Shown: positions 27,562 through 36,624 of the stretch, in pieces
Layout of the letters: each line of letters opens with the position of its first letter
Numbering within the stretch: position 1 is the first letter of the stretch
Assembly: GCA_013289585.1 (NCBI GenBank)
Contig: JABCZR010000023.1
Coordinates: 1 to 64,000, forward strand
Source: Acidobacteriota bacterium
Lineage (GTDB): Bacteria > Acidobacteriota > Terriglobia > Acidiferrales > UBA7541
Reading direction: 5' to 3'
Length of the DNA: 64,000 bases
The notes under the pieces: model-generated
Database searches by the model: none
Seen by the model: the letters and a program-made list of their open reading frames with translations, nothing else
What the model was told of the DNA's origin: nothing
Made by a program: the position numbers and the translations under genes

Positions 27562-28221
27562 TTAGTGAGCGGTGCGAAATACATCGTCAGTCAACCAGGT
27601 GTTGATGGCACGGTCCAGTTGGTCGAGTTTGCCGGCGAAGAAGTGATCGGCTTCGTCCACCACCACGAGGCGGTTCTCGCCTGGCCATGAGGCGACGAGC
27701 GTTTTGACTTTTTCCGCCGCACCAAATTTGTCGTTACTGCCGTGGACGAAGAGCTTGGGTTTGTTGCAGCCGTTCAGGAAAGAAAAATCTGAGCTATTGA
27801 CGGGAATTCCGAGACCGATCAGGTGGGAAACTCGGGGATCTTCACAACCCACTCGCAATCCGACTACAGAACCAAAACTAAAACCTGCCACCAAGAGCGG
27901 CACACCAGGAAATTCATTGTGGAGAAAGTCGAGTGCGCTACGGACGTCGCCTTGCTCGCCTTGGCCGCGGTCGTGTTCGCCGCCGCTTAGACCGGCGCCG
28001 CGAAAATTAAATCGCAGAACGGGAATGCCAAGGGCATCGAGAGACTTCGCCGCTTGATAGACGACTTTGTTGTGCATGGTGCCACCGAAAAGAGGGTGTG
28101 GGTGGCAGACGACGGCAGCGAGCTGCGGAGGAACGGTAGTGGCAGGAGTCCAAAGAATTGCTTCAAGTCGTCCCGCAGGGCCTTCGAGAAAAAAATTGCG
28201 CGAGTCATGTGCGGCAGTCAT
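27562..28221 (-). CDS. Alpha/beta hydrolase (dienelactone hydrolase-like)
   Basis: A 219-residue cytoplasmic alpha/beta hydrolase. It shows an oxyanion region HPHPLFGGTMHNKV, FRGAG, the nucleophile elbow GFSFGS (Ser), a catalytic Asp in HGSNDKFG and His in VDEADHFF. This is a pattern of small serine hydrolases often annotated as dienelactone hydrolase or CocE-like esterases. It converges on the aldo/keto reductase gene. The natural substrate cannot be read from the sequence. Confidence 0.92.
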   Translation of the reverse strand: MTAAHDSRNFFLEGPAGRLEAILWTPATTVPPQLAAVVCHPHPLFGGTMHNKVVYQAAKSLDALGIPVLRFNFRGAGLSGGEHDRGQGEQGDVRSALDFLHNEFPGVPLLVAGFSFGSVVGLRVGCEDPRVSHLIGLGIPVNSSDFSFLNGCNKPKLFVHGSNDKFGAAEKVKTLVASWPGENRLVVVDEADHFFAGKLDQLDRAINTWLTDDVFRTAH

Positions 28222-28297
28222 CGATGAGCCTTGAAAGTATGAGGAGTGTAGCGCACCAGGCGAAAAAGATGGAATGGCAGAATACTTCAGAGAGAAA

Positions 28298-29020
28298 CTA
28301 TTTCAACCGGCAAACGCTGACATCAAGAGCGACAGAGTCCGGCGCAGAAGCGACGCGGACTACCTTCGAACGAAACTCGCGCGCGCCGGACCATGGCGTA
28401 TGAGTGGCATCTTCAAATGCAACTTTCAAGTGATCTCCCGGGCAGTACTCGCGGTGGCTGCGAAAGCGCATGCCCTCCGCAGAAAATTCGATGGTCATGG
28501 CTTCTTCAAACCAGGGGATCGCTTCCGGCCGCACATGGACGGGCACGGCCAGGGCACGCCTCGGGCTGCCGCGCCGTTCCGGTCCATTGCGGTGGCCGTT
28601 TCCGTTGGAGGGACCGTTCGCATGCTCTTCCAGCTGAATGGCAACGGCAAAAGTCGCCGGGGCATCATAGAGAGCGAGGGCACGGGCAATTTGATCTAAT
28701 TTCGCGGAACGCTCGGCCGCTGTTGCGCTTTCCGTTTGCGTTCTCTCGCGCGAATTGGCGGAGCGAATAACCTCCAGAACTTCTGCGCAGCGGACGATTC
28801 GCGCGGACATTTCCGGCTGTCCATCGCCAAGCGAAGCGTCGTAAGGAAAAGTAACCCACAGCGGGACGCCTGCGGTGTGCGGCTCCTTGGTAGAGACAAG
28901 CAGGCCGCGGCGCGACACATCCATCGTTTCGCCGAGCTCGATTTTTTGACCCAAGGGCGTAGCCCAGCGCAAGCGCACGGGAAGACGCATCCGCACACGG
29001 CGTTGTTCGCGGCTGTCCAT
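28298..29020 (-). CDS. Protein with two PilZ-like domains
   Basis: A 240-residue cytoplasmic protein with a PilZ-like domain at each end. The first starts REQRRVRMRLPVRLRW and has DVSRRGLLVST, matching the RxxxR and D/NxSxxG signature of c-di-GMP-binding PilZ domains. The second (from about residue 150) starts ERRGSPRRALAVPVHVR and has IEFSAEGMRFRS, a weaker signature that lacks the Asp. The linker is Asn/Gly-rich. It is divergent from another PilZ gene at 29187. Confidence 0.85.
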   Translation of the reverse strand: MDSREQRRVRMRLPVRLRWATPLGQKIELGETMDVSRRGLLVSTKEPHTAGVPLWVTFPYDASLGDGQPEMSARIVRCAEVLEVIRSANSRERTQTESATAAERSAKLDQIARALALYDAPATFAVAIQLEEHANGPSNGNGHRNGPERRGSPRRALAVPVHVRPEAIPWFEEAMTIEFSAEGMRFRSHREYCPGDHLKVAFEDATHTPWSGAREFRSKVVRVASAPDSVALDVSVCRLK

Positions 29021-29186
29021 AGGCGTAACAGTACTGCCGAATCGGCTGAGATACCCTGGAGTATATTGCTGGCGTACTTAAACGGACAAGAGCTCGTACT
29101 AGGACAAAAATTTCTGATTTTCGCGTTGCAGTTTGCGCAGGCGGATGTTAGTTTTGCGCGAACCCAGCAAGACTCAGGGGGCATCC

Positions 29187-29522
29187 ATGAGTGATGGAGC
29201 GGATCGCCGTGAAGCAAGGCGATTCACGATGAGTTTGCCGTTGCGTGTTTTGCCGCCGAAGGGCCAGGAGAAAGAGCTGAGCGCCCAGACGCGGGATGTC
29301 AGCTACCGCGGGCTCTACTTTCTCGCCGATGCCAATTTCAAAATCGGCAGTGAAATCGAGTTTGTTATCACGCTTCCGGAGCAGATCACGCGCTCAGGCG
29401 ATGTGAACATCCGTTGCCAGGGGAAGATCGTGCGCGTCGAGCCGACGGAAAACGGGCGAGTGGGCATCGCGGCGAAAATCGCGCGCTACGAATTCGTGCC
29501 CGCCACGGCAAACGCCGCCTAG
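29187..29522 (+). CDS. Single-domain PilZ protein
   Basis: A 111-residue protein that is essentially one PilZ domain: RREARRFTMSLPLRV with the RxxxR motif, then DVSYRGLYFLAD with D-x-S-x-x-G, followed by the beta-barrel strands. It should bind cyclic di-GMP. ATG at 29187 is preferred because AGGGGG lies just before it; an earlier in-frame ATG at 29133 has no such site. It is divergent from the two-domain PilZ gene, and a third small gene follows. Confidence 0.88.
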   Translation: MSDGADRREARRFTMSLPLRVLPPKGQEKELSAQTRDVSYRGLYFLADANFKIGSEIEFVITLPEQITRSGDVNIRCQGKIVRVEPTENGRVGIAAKIARYEFVPATANAA

Positions 29523-29594
29523 GCCTTCTCTCCAGTTTTACTTTCTGCGAAACTCTCCGATCGCTGCACAAACTGAGTAGAATATGGTGGACGG

Positions 29595-29843
29595 ATGTTT
29601 CCGCTGGGGGAAGCCATGTATCACTACGATGTGAATCTCGCGCTGGAAGAATTGCAGGAAGACGCGCTGCTCCCGCACCCCGTGAAGCTGCGCGACATGA
29701 TTCTCCGCACACAGCTTGGTCCGAAGGAAGCGCGGGTACTGAACCACGATTTTCAGGAATACCTGACGCGCTTCGGCGAAATCCAGAAGATCGCGCGAGG
29801 AATTCTCGAGCAGCTCGCCGCCGGCCAGCGCAAGGCTTCCTGA
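29595..29843 (+). CDS. Small protein of unknown function
   Basis: An 82-residue, probably helical cytoplasmic protein (ALEELQEDALLPHPVKLRDMILR and EYLTRFGEIQKIARGILEQL). It lies 31 bases ahead of the glycosyltransferase gene on the same strand. The start may be the ATG at 29595 or, with GGGGGAAG before it, the ATG at 29616. No family recognised. Confidence 0.65.
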   Translation: MFPLGEAMYHYDVNLALEELQEDALLPHPVKLRDMILRTQLGPKEARVLNHDFQEYLTRFGEIQKIARGILEQLAAGQRKAS

Positions 29844-29874
29844 TGCTCGCCTCGCTCAGAGGAATTCCCCGTTG

Positions 29875-31014
29875 ATGAAAACCAAGCCGCGGGTATTGTT
29901 GCTCTCCGCAACATCGGGTGCAGGACACGTGCGCGCCGCGCAAGCGCTGGAAAAAGCGTTTTCCGCGCGCGGCGATTGCATCGTGGAGCACATCGACGCG
30001 TTGCAGCACGTCAGCAAACTTTTCCAGCGCGTCTACGACAAGACCTACATTTCAATGGTGCGGCGCGCCCCGGAGCTGATGGGAGTGCTCTACGAGCGCA
30101 CCGATCAGCCATGGCATCACCCGCGGCGGCGACTGGCGCTCGACCGGTTGAATACCGGGCCGATGATCCGCCTGCTGAAGCGCGTTCAGCCGGACCTCTG
30201 CGTTGCCACGCATTTTCTCCCCGCGGAAATTATCGCTTGGCTGATCGCCAAGCGAAAACTCCGCGCACGCAACGCCATCGTAGTGACCGACTACGACGTG
30301 CATGCCATGTGGCTGTGCCGCACGGTGGACCGCTATTATGTGGCGATTGACGAAGCCGCGGAGTATCTGGCGCGCATCGGCGTGCCACGGGAAGCCTTGC
30401 GAATCACCGGCATTCCGGTCGATCCACTTTTCGCAAAACCGCTGGATCGCCATGAAGCCCGCAGGCATTTCGGCCTCGCCGCGGAGGCGACCGTCATCCT
30501 CGTGGCTGCCGGCGGTTACGGGATTGGCCCGGTCGAACAATTGGTGAAAGATCTGTTGGCGCTGCAGCGGCCATGGCAAGTCGTTGCGATTGCCGGAAAA
30601 TCGGAGAAAATCCGCGAGCGTTTGGAAAAGGTGGCGAGAACGGCCGGAAAATTATCCGACGGCTCTCCAAAGCTCTGTGGCGTGGGCTTCACCACCGAGA
30701 TGGACCAATACATGGCCGCAGCAGATTTGCTTGTGGGCAAAGCGGGCGGTTTGACGACTTCGGAAGCGCTGGCACGCGCGCTGCCCATGGCTCTCATCGA
30801 GCCAATCCCCGGACAAGAGGAACGCAACGCGGATCATTTGCTCGAAGCAGGAGCCGCCATCCGCTGCAACAATTTGCCCGCGGCCGCCTGGAAAATCGCG
30901 AAGCTGCTGGACGATCCCGCGCGTCTGACCAGAATGCGTGATGCGGCGCGAAGCCTGGGCCGGCCCGGCGCAGCCGCGGCCATCGCAGAAGACGCCATCC
31001 GGCTGTTAGACTGA
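29875..31014 (+). CDS. GT28-type glycolipid glycosyltransferase (MGDG synthase-like)
   Basis: A 379-residue GT-B glycosyltransferase. The N-terminal half has SATSGAGHVRAAQALEKAF, the domain shared by plant and bacterial monogalactosyl- or glucosyl-diacylglycerol synthases (UgtP group). The C-terminal half has the sugar-nucleotide site LLVGKAGGLTTSEALARALPMALIEPIPGQEERNADHL, similar to MurG. It should add a hexose to diacylglycerol or a similar lipid at the membrane inner face; which sugar is unclear. ATG at 29875 is used with AGAGGAA before it, not the TTG directly upstream. Confidence 0.9.
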   Translation: MKTKPRVLLLSATSGAGHVRAAQALEKAFSARGDCIVEHIDALQHVSKLFQRVYDKTYISMVRRAPELMGVLYERTDQPWHHPRRRLALDRLNTGPMIRLLKRVQPDLCVATHFLPAEIIAWLIAKRKLRARNAIVVTDYDVHAMWLCRTVDRYYVAIDEAAEYLARIGVPREALRITGIPVDPLFAKPLDRHEARRHFGLAAEATVILVAAGGYGIGPVEQLVKDLLALQRPWQVVAIAGKSEKIRERLEKVARTAGKLSDGSPKLCGVGFTTEMDQYMAAADLLVGKAGGLTTSEALARALPMALIEPIPGQEERNADHLLEAGAAIRCNNLPAAAWKIAKLLDDPARLTRMRDAARSLGRPGAAAAIAEDAIRLLD

Positions 31015-31073
31015 ACGGGGGGCACCGGCACGTACGCCGCCGGCTGCGCGAATGGAACAAAGAGCAAATATCG

Positions 31074-31760
31074 ATGCGACGCAACACTCTGCTGATTGAC
31101 GCGGACGACACGCTCTGGGAAAACAACGTATTCTTCGAGAAGCTGATCGAAGATTTCATCAGCATCGTTGAACCCTGTGGCTACACCCGCGCGTACATCC
31201 GCCATATCCTCAACGAGACGGAGCGCAAGAATATCCGCCAGTACGGCTACGGCGTGCGCAGCTTCGGCCGCTCCCTCGAAGAAACCTACATAAAGCTCGC
31301 CGACCAGATGGCCAAGCGCGAGACGCTGGCGCTGATTCACAGCCGCGTCGTGGACCTGGAGCGCACTCCGCCAAAAATTATGGACGGAGTGCCGGAGACG
31401 CTGGCGTATCTCACTGAGCGGCACCGCCTCATCTTGTTCACGAAAGGCGAGCCCGCGGAGCAGGCGGCCAAGGTGGAGCGCTCCGGGCTGCAGGGGTTTT
31501 TCGAATTCATCGAAATCGTGCCGGAGAAGGATCCGCAAACCTACGGCGGCCTGGTGCACAAACACAAAATCGTAAAGTCCCACGGGTGGATGATCGGCAA
31601 CAGCCCGCGCAGCGACATCAATCCGGCGATGAAGATCGGACTGAACGCCGTCTATATCCCTCACCAGCACACCTGGAATCTGGAGCACGAACCGGTGATG
31701 GGCGGCTCGGGAAAACTTGTGATTCTGCCCGCCTTCCGCGAACTGCGCGGCCATTTCTAG
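31074..31760 (+). CDS. HAD-superfamily hydrolase
   Basis: A 228-residue HAD-type phosphatase. Motif I is DADDTLWENN with the nucleophile Asp and acid Asp, motif II is LFTKG, motif III the Lys in VPEKDPQTY, and motif IV GNSPRSDINPA. This layout matches small-molecule phosphatases related to phosphoglycolate phosphatase-like proteins with a helical cap domain between motifs I and II (residues about 15-110). It follows the glycosyltransferase by 59 bases. The substrate is not evident. Confidence 0.9.
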   Translation: MRRNTLLIDADDTLWENNVFFEKLIEDFISIVEPCGYTRAYIRHILNETERKNIRQYGYGVRSFGRSLEETYIKLADQMAKRETLALIHSRVVDLERTPPKIMDGVPETLAYLTERHRLILFTKGEPAEQAAKVERSGLQGFFEFIEIVPEKDPQTYGGLVHKHKIVKSHGWMIGNSPRSDINPAMKIGLNAVYIPHQHTWNLEHEPVMGGSGKLVILPAFRELRGHF

Positions 31761-31846
31761 CGCAGGCATCCTGCCCAATTTGGACGTTGTACCCGGTTAC
31801 GCACGCCTGAAACTAATCCCCTGTGGCTTCCCCGAAGGAGAAACTT

Positions 31847-33013
31847 ATGGCTACCGCGACGACTCCCATGCAAACCGACTGGCGCCAGGAGTGGTTCGAA
31901 ATCGAAGACGCCACCTATTTGAATGTTTCCGGCCAGTCGCCGATGCCGCGCGTGTCCATTCGGGCCGTGCAAGCCGCGCTCGAAGCGAAGAAAAGTCCGC
32001 ATCACATGCCGGACTCCACTTTCTATGAAGTTCCGAATCGCATCCGCGCATCCATCGCGCGTCTGATCGGTGGCAAGCCCGAAGAGATTGCGGCGACAAG
32101 CGGAGCAAGCGCCGGCGTGGCCGCGGTCGCCTACGGTCTGCCATGGAAGCCGGGCGACGAGATCATTACGGCGAAGAGTGAATTCCCGCTGCAGTACACG
32201 ACATGGAAACCGATGGAACAGCGCGAGGGCGTGAAACTGAAAATCGTGGCTCCCCGCGAGCGCTTTATTACTGCAGACGATTTGATCGCCGCGATGACTC
32301 CCAGGACGCGGCTCGTTTCCGTAAGCCTGGTGCGTTTCGACGACGGCTCGCTGCTGGATGCGGCGCGCGTTGCCGCTGCCTGCCACGCGCACGGAGCGTT
32401 GTTGCTGCTGGACGCCAGCCAGTGCTGCGGCGCGATGCCCATGGATGTCCATGCCCTTGGTGCGGACTTTGTCGTGAGCGCCGGCTACAAGTGGCTGCTC
32501 GGTCCCTTCGGCACGGGTTTCTTATGGGTAAAGAGCGAGCACCTCCAGATGGTCCGGCCAGGGCCATTTTATTGGATGGCGGTGGCGGGCTCGGACAATT
32601 TTGCAGCATTGAATTTCGATGATCCCAAACCTGCGCCAAGCGCTAAGCGCTGGGACGCGCCGGAGTGGGCCAGCTATTTCAATTTCAACCTGGTGGCCAT
32701 GGACGCGTCAGTGGAATTCGTCGAGCGCATGGGACCCGAGCGGGTTCTGGCTCACAACCGAAAATTGATCGAACTGCTTTTCGAACGGCTGCCCAAAGAT
32801 CGCTTTGTTCTGGCGAGCCCTCTCGACGCCGCGCACCGCGGCCCGTACGGATGTTTTGCCGCGCGAAGCCTGGAGAAAACGGCGGAAGTTTACCAGCATC
32901 TGCGTAACGAAAATGTTGTCGTCAGCCTGCGCGAAGGCAACATTCGCGTTTCGCCGCACTTGTTTAACACCGAGCGCGACATCGATCGCCTCATCAGCGT
33001 GGTCACTCCGTGA
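31847..33013 (+). CDS. Class V aminotransferase-like PLP enzyme
   Basis: A 388-residue PLP-dependent protein of fold type I. It resembles cysteine desulfurases and isopenicillin N epimerase-like enzymes: TSGASAGVAAVAYGL binds the phosphate region, LLLDASQCCGAMPMDVHALGADF holds the Asp that pairs with the pyridine nitrogen, and SAGYKWLLGPFGTGFLWV contains the Lys that forms the Schiff base. The C-terminal small domain has the LREGNIRVSPHLFNTERDIDRL ending. GAAGGAG sits seven bases before the ATG. The next gene overlaps it by four bases. Reaction not assigned. Confidence 0.9.
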   Translation: MATATTPMQTDWRQEWFEIEDATYLNVSGQSPMPRVSIRAVQAALEAKKSPHHMPDSTFYEVPNRIRASIARLIGGKPEEIAATSGASAGVAAVAYGLPWKPGDEIITAKSEFPLQYTTWKPMEQREGVKLKIVAPRERFITADDLIAAMTPRTRLVSVSLVRFDDGSLLDAARVAAACHAHGALLLLDASQCCGAMPMDVHALGADFVVSAGYKWLLGPFGTGFLWVKSEHLQMVRPGPFYWMAVAGSDNFAALNFDDPKPAPSAKRWDAPEWASYFNFNLVAMDASVEFVERMGPERVLAHNRKLIELLFERLPKDRFVLASPLDAAHRGPYGCFAARSLEKTAEVYQHLRNENVVVSLREGNIRVSPHLFNTERDIDRLISVVTP

Positions 33014-33939
33014 CGGAGCAGCAGGGCTGGCCCAGAATTGCCGTCGTGGGTGCGGGCGCCGTAGGCGGATACTTCGGCGGGCTGCTGACCCGTGCGGGCG
33101 CGCCGGTGGCGATGATTGGCCGGCCAGCGTTCGTCGAAGCGGTGAAAAAGAACGGACTTTTCCTCGACACACTGCAGTTTCAAGAGAGCGTCCAAGTAGA
33201 AGCGTCAACCGAGATCGACGCGGTGCGCGGCGCGGAAGTGGTCCTCTTCTGCGTGAAGACTACGGACAACGCGACGACCGCGCGGGCATTGGCTCCGCTG
33301 CTTGTCCCCGGCACGCTGGTCCTCAGTTTTCAAAACGGCGTTGATAATGTGGAACAGATTCGCGCCGCGGCTGCCATCGAAGCGCTTCCCACCGTCGTCT
33401 ATGTGGCGGCGTCCGTGCCGGAACCCGCCCGGGTAAAGCATGTTGGCCGTGGCGACCTTGTTTTCGGGCCAACAAACGAAAGGACGGAACGCGCGGCTGC
33501 TCTCTTTACGCGCGCCGGCGTGCCTTGCCGCATCTCGGAAAATATAGAAGGAGAGCTCTGGACCAAGCTGATCTGGAATTGCGCGTTGAATGCCGTCTCT
33601 GCACTCGGGCGCGCGAAATACGGCCAGATTGCCGCGAGCGCCGACGCGCGGAAGGTAGTGGAGACGGTTGTGGACGAGGTGCTATCCGTCGCACACGCCG
33701 CAAATGTACACCCGCCGGGGCTGGAAGATCCCAAGACCGCCATCGCGGGCGCTTTCAAGATCGCCACGCAAATGGCGGAGGCGCTTTCGTCCACAGCCCA
33801 GGACATGAATCGCGGCAAGCGCACGGAGATTGATTCGCTGAATGGCTTCATTTCGCGCCGAGGGGCGGAACTAGGCGTTCCCACTCCCGTCAACCACGCT
33901 CTATATGCGCTGGTGAAACTCGCCGAGGGGCGCTCCTAA
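33010..33939 (+). CDS. Ketopantoate reductase family protein (PanE/ApbA-like)
   Basis: A 309-residue NADPH-dependent oxidoreductase. The N-terminal Rossmann fold has VVGAGAVGGYFGGLLTRAG; FCVKTTDN and FQNGVDN follow; and the helical C-terminal domain has GELWTKLIWNCALNAVSAL with the conserved Lys, then SSTAQDMNRGKRTEIDSLNGF. These match 2-dehydropantoate 2-reductase, which makes pantoate for coenzyme A, but many relatives act on other 2-oxo acids. The GTG start overlaps the previous stop (GTGA), so it is coupled to the aminotransferase, which hints at a shared small pathway. It could be panE. Confidence 0.88.
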   Translation: MTEQQGWPRIAVVGAGAVGGYFGGLLTRAGAPVAMIGRPAFVEAVKKNGLFLDTLQFQESVQVEASTEIDAVRGAEVVLFCVKTTDNATTARALAPLLVPGTLVLSFQNGVDNVEQIRAAAAIEALPTVVYVAASVPEPARVKHVGRGDLVFGPTNERTERAAALFTRAGVPCRISENIEGELWTKLIWNCALNAVSALGRAKYGQIAASADARKVVETVVDEVLSVAHAANVHPPGLEDPKTAIAGAFKIATQMAEALSSTAQDMNRGKRTEIDSLNGFISRRGAELGVPTPVNHALYALVKLAEGRS

Positions 33940-33963
33940 TCTCAATTCTGAAAAATGAGTTGT

Positions 33964-35676
33964 TTACCGGTCGTTCCGGTAATGAAAAGGGATGTGCACG
34001 ATGGCCTCGAGTTCCACCGGCGATCCTTGTCGGGTCGCAGGCCGGAATTTCCACTGGCTGAGCGCCACCATGGCGTTGGCATCAAGCTGCTCATCAATGC
34101 CGCGCACCAGTTGGATGCTGTCCACAGTTCCGTCGCGGCGGAGCACAGCGTAGAGCACCACTTCTCCATCGATGTGTTCGCTGATGAGCGCGGGCGGGTA
34201 TTTCGGGTCGACCTTTCGCAACGGAGAAGGCCCAACAAGGTCCGACGAACTGAGCCGCGGTCCATCGGCGCGTGTGCGCAGCTCAGAGAAGTTGAGAATC
34301 CAGCTCCCCGTCGCGCTGTTCAGGTTGGGCATATTGACCAGCAGCTTATAAATCCTTTTCGACGCGAAGATTTGTTCCGGTTGCGCGCCCGCGGGGAGGT
34401 CCGCGAAATTCGGCGGCCCTGTTCTTTCCGGCGCGTCATCAATTCTTGCGTGCGCTTCCGGCTTGGTAATCAACGTGTGTGGCGTGGGCGCGGCGATTTT
34501 CGAAGCTCCACCAAGGCCGGAAACGCCGTTGTTAGCCGGTGGATTTCCGCCGCTGATGCTCACATCCATCGTATTTTTTCCGCCGCCGTTGCCCGTTCCG
34601 GCTCCTCCGGTGCTCCCGGGACTGCCGCCTGCTCCCCCGGTTGGGCCATGCGTTGCGTCTGGCGAGCCGCCTGGAACTCCCGGCTGCTTCCCTTCCGGCG
34701 AAATGGAAATACGCGCGGCAAGATTTCCCTGCGGCGGCTGAATCGCCGGCGCCGGCGGGCCAGGAGTTGCTGACAGTGCAATGAATGTCGCTGAATTTCC
34801 ATTCGCGGCGCTGGCTTGCGCGGCGCCTACTTCCGGCGCAGGTTCGGCGTCTCCTGTTTGCGCGCGCGGCGCGACTCGCGGCGGTGCCCCGGCGTTCAGT
34901 TCCAGTTTTGGGCGCGCAGGTGCGTTGGGCGAGGCGGGCAGGGCGAGGTCCCCGAGTTTCTGGTCAAAGGCGGGCAAATCCGGCGGCGGCGCGGTCGTCG
35001 CTGTGGCGGTTCGATGTTCGCGTGGGCGCAGCTTGGCAAGTGTCTCTTCGCTGATCTGGATCCTCGGCCGCGCAGGCCCCGGCAACTGCTGGAGCTGAAC
35101 AATGTTCGGCAGATTCGGAAGAATTTTTGGAGGCTCCGCGGGCGCGGCGGAATTTATAAGAGTTTGACGCGCATGGTTCGGATGTGCCGGGTCAGTGAAA
35201 ATGCGCTGCCGTGGATGGAAAGCGTCAGCGCCTTCCTGCGGGAGCGGTTTTTGCGGTTCGCCGCGGGGACTGGGCTTGGCTTTGGGAGTCTTCGTCGCCA
35301 GGAGAGGCAGATCGGTGATCGGCCCCGACCAGGTGAGTTCCGTGTTATCGAACGCGGGATTGTGGCGGGGCGCGGCCCGAAATTGCGGGAAGGGCATGAG
35401 AAGAAAAGCGACATGCCACAACGCCGCGGCAATCAAGGCACGGCCGGGAATACTTCTCTTGACCCAGCTGTCCTTGAAGAAACTTTCCGCCAGAAAATCC
35501 TTCGGAACGTTGGTCCAGGTGAGAACGGCGCGAACGCTGCTTCCGATGCCCTGATGAAAACTTCCCCAAGCGAGGTCAAGCTTCGGTTCGTGCCCGGTTT
35601 GCGGGCGCGCGGGAGCGGCAGGAGTGGTGGCCTGTCCCAAGAGATCCAATGCCCTGCCGACCTGGCTCAAAGGCAA
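33964..35676 (-). CDS. TonB-family protein with a long low-complexity region
   Basis: A 570-residue protein. After about 70 cytoplasmic residues comes one membrane helix (RALIAAALWHVAFLL, about 78-94), then a very long Pro/Ala/Gly/Asn-rich region, and a C-terminal TonB domain (about 480-565): VDPKYPPALISEHIDGEVVLYAVLRRDG then MVALSQWKFRPA. The TonB fold normally reaches across the periplasm to energise outer membrane receptors; this window carries two such receptors. The start codon is a TTG with AAAGGG before it and is the least certain part. It follows rsmD on the same strand with a 148-base gap holding a palindromic repeat. Confidence 0.87.
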   Translation of the reverse strand: MPLSQVGRALDLLGQATTPAAPARPQTGHEPKLDLAWGSFHQGIGSSVRAVLTWTNVPKDFLAESFFKDSWVKRSIPGRALIAAALWHVAFLLMPFPQFRAAPRHNPAFDNTELTWSGPITDLPLLATKTPKAKPSPRGEPQKPLPQEGADAFHPRQRIFTDPAHPNHARQTLINSAAPAEPPKILPNLPNIVQLQQLPGPARPRIQISEETLAKLRPREHRTATATTAPPPDLPAFDQKLGDLALPASPNAPARPKLELNAGAPPRVAPRAQTGDAEPAPEVGAAQASAANGNSATFIALSATPGPPAPAIQPPQGNLAARISISPEGKQPGVPGGSPDATHGPTGGAGGSPGSTGGAGTGNGGGKNTMDVSISGGNPPANNGVSGLGGASKIAAPTPHTLITKPEAHARIDDAPERTGPPNFADLPAGAQPEQIFASKRIYKLLVNMPNLNSATGSWILNFSELRTRADGPRLSSSDLVGPSPLRKVDPKYPPALISEHIDGEVVLYAVLRRDGTVDSIQLVRGIDEQLDANAMVALSQWKFRPATRQGSPVELEAIVHIPFHYRNDR

Positions 35677-35727
35677 TTCCCTTTCTTCAAGAATAAACCT
35701 CGCGCCGCTCGCTTAGAGTGGTGAACG

Positions 35728-35754
35728 GCACAGGTCTGAAGACCCGCCACTACA
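35728..35754. repeat. Dispersed palindromic repeat copy
   Basis: GGTCTGAAGACC followed by CGCCACTACA. It closely resembles the element at 19050-19077 (GGTCTAAAGACC core, then GGCCACTACA), 17 kb away in another intergenic gap. The core is a perfect 4-bp GGTC/GACC stem with a TGAA/TAAA loop. Confidence 0.6.
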
Positions 35755-35824
35755 AGCAACAATACGCGAACACTTCATAATAGATGAGACCCTGCCAGCG
35801 GGGGTTTACTCGGCAGAGTGATTT

Positions 35825-36406
35825 TCACCGACCTTCGCCGCTGCGGCGGCGGTAAAAACTCAGGGCGGCATCGCCCTGCTTGAGAACGCGAAACCTCCGA
35901 AGTGTGCCGGCTTCTTCGCACAAGTCAAAGTTACGGCGGTGCTCGGCGACCACAATGCCGCCGGGCGCGAGGAGTTCCGCGGAACCTAGAAATTCTAACA
36001 CGCGGGCGTACTCTTCCGCAGCAGCGTAAGGGGGGTCCAGGAAAATACAGTCGAAACCGGGTCCGGACGGCGACTTTCGGGAAACCAACATGGCGAGACC
36101 GCGAAGCGCGTCTACAGCCATCACAGTGAAGCCGGAGCGGATTTCGAGCGAGTCCAGGTTCCGACGGATGAGCTTCGCGGCAGGCGCGTGTTTCTCAATG
36201 AAAACGGCTTCCTTAGCTCCCCGGCTAAACGCTTCGATGCCAATCGCGCCAGTTCCCGCAAAAAGATCAAGGAATCGCGCGCCAGCTATGCCCGGCCCCA
36301 GCACGTTGAAAAGCGTTTCGCGCAGGCGATCGCTGGTGGGCCGGAGAGCAAGACCCTTAAGGGTCTTCAGGATTCGGCTGCGGTAGGTTCCGGCGATGAC
36401 GCGCAT
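35825..36406 (-). CDS. rsmD: 16S rRNA (guanine(966)-N2)-methyltransferase
   Basis: RsmD methylates G966 of 16S rRNA with S-adenosylmethionine. The 193 residues show the whole family pattern: VIAGTYRSRILK at the start, RPTSDRLRETLFNVLG, the SAM-binding DLFAGTG (47-53), FIEKH, and the catalytic DPPY in FDCIFLDPPYA. Length is normal. It is transcribed in the same direction as the TonB-family gene behind it. The often-linked coaD gene is not next to it here. Confidence 0.95.
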   Translation of the reverse strand: MRVIAGTYRSRILKTLKGLALRPTSDRLRETLFNVLGPGIAGARFLDLFAGTGAIGIEAFSRGAKEAVFIEKHAPAAKLIRRNLDSLEIRSGFTVMAVDALRGLAMLVSRKSPSGPGFDCIFLDPPYAAAEEYARVLEFLGSAELLAPGGIVVAEHRRNFDLCEEAGTLRRFRVLKQGDAALSFYRRRSGEGR

Positions 36407-36624
36407 GAGTGCAGTTATTAGTTGTCAGTTTTCAGTTTTTAGTCAAGGAACAAAGCATCTTTACGTTGGATCTGCTTGAGGGCGCTTGTCCGGTCACACG
36501 ACTACTCGTGCGTTAGCGGCGAGAAGGACACATGGGCAATTTTTCATGGCGGGCGCTTTTTTGGGGGTGGCAACATGGAGATAACCAAGGCCCGAGGAAT
36601 GCACCCAAGGAGAATGGAATTCTT

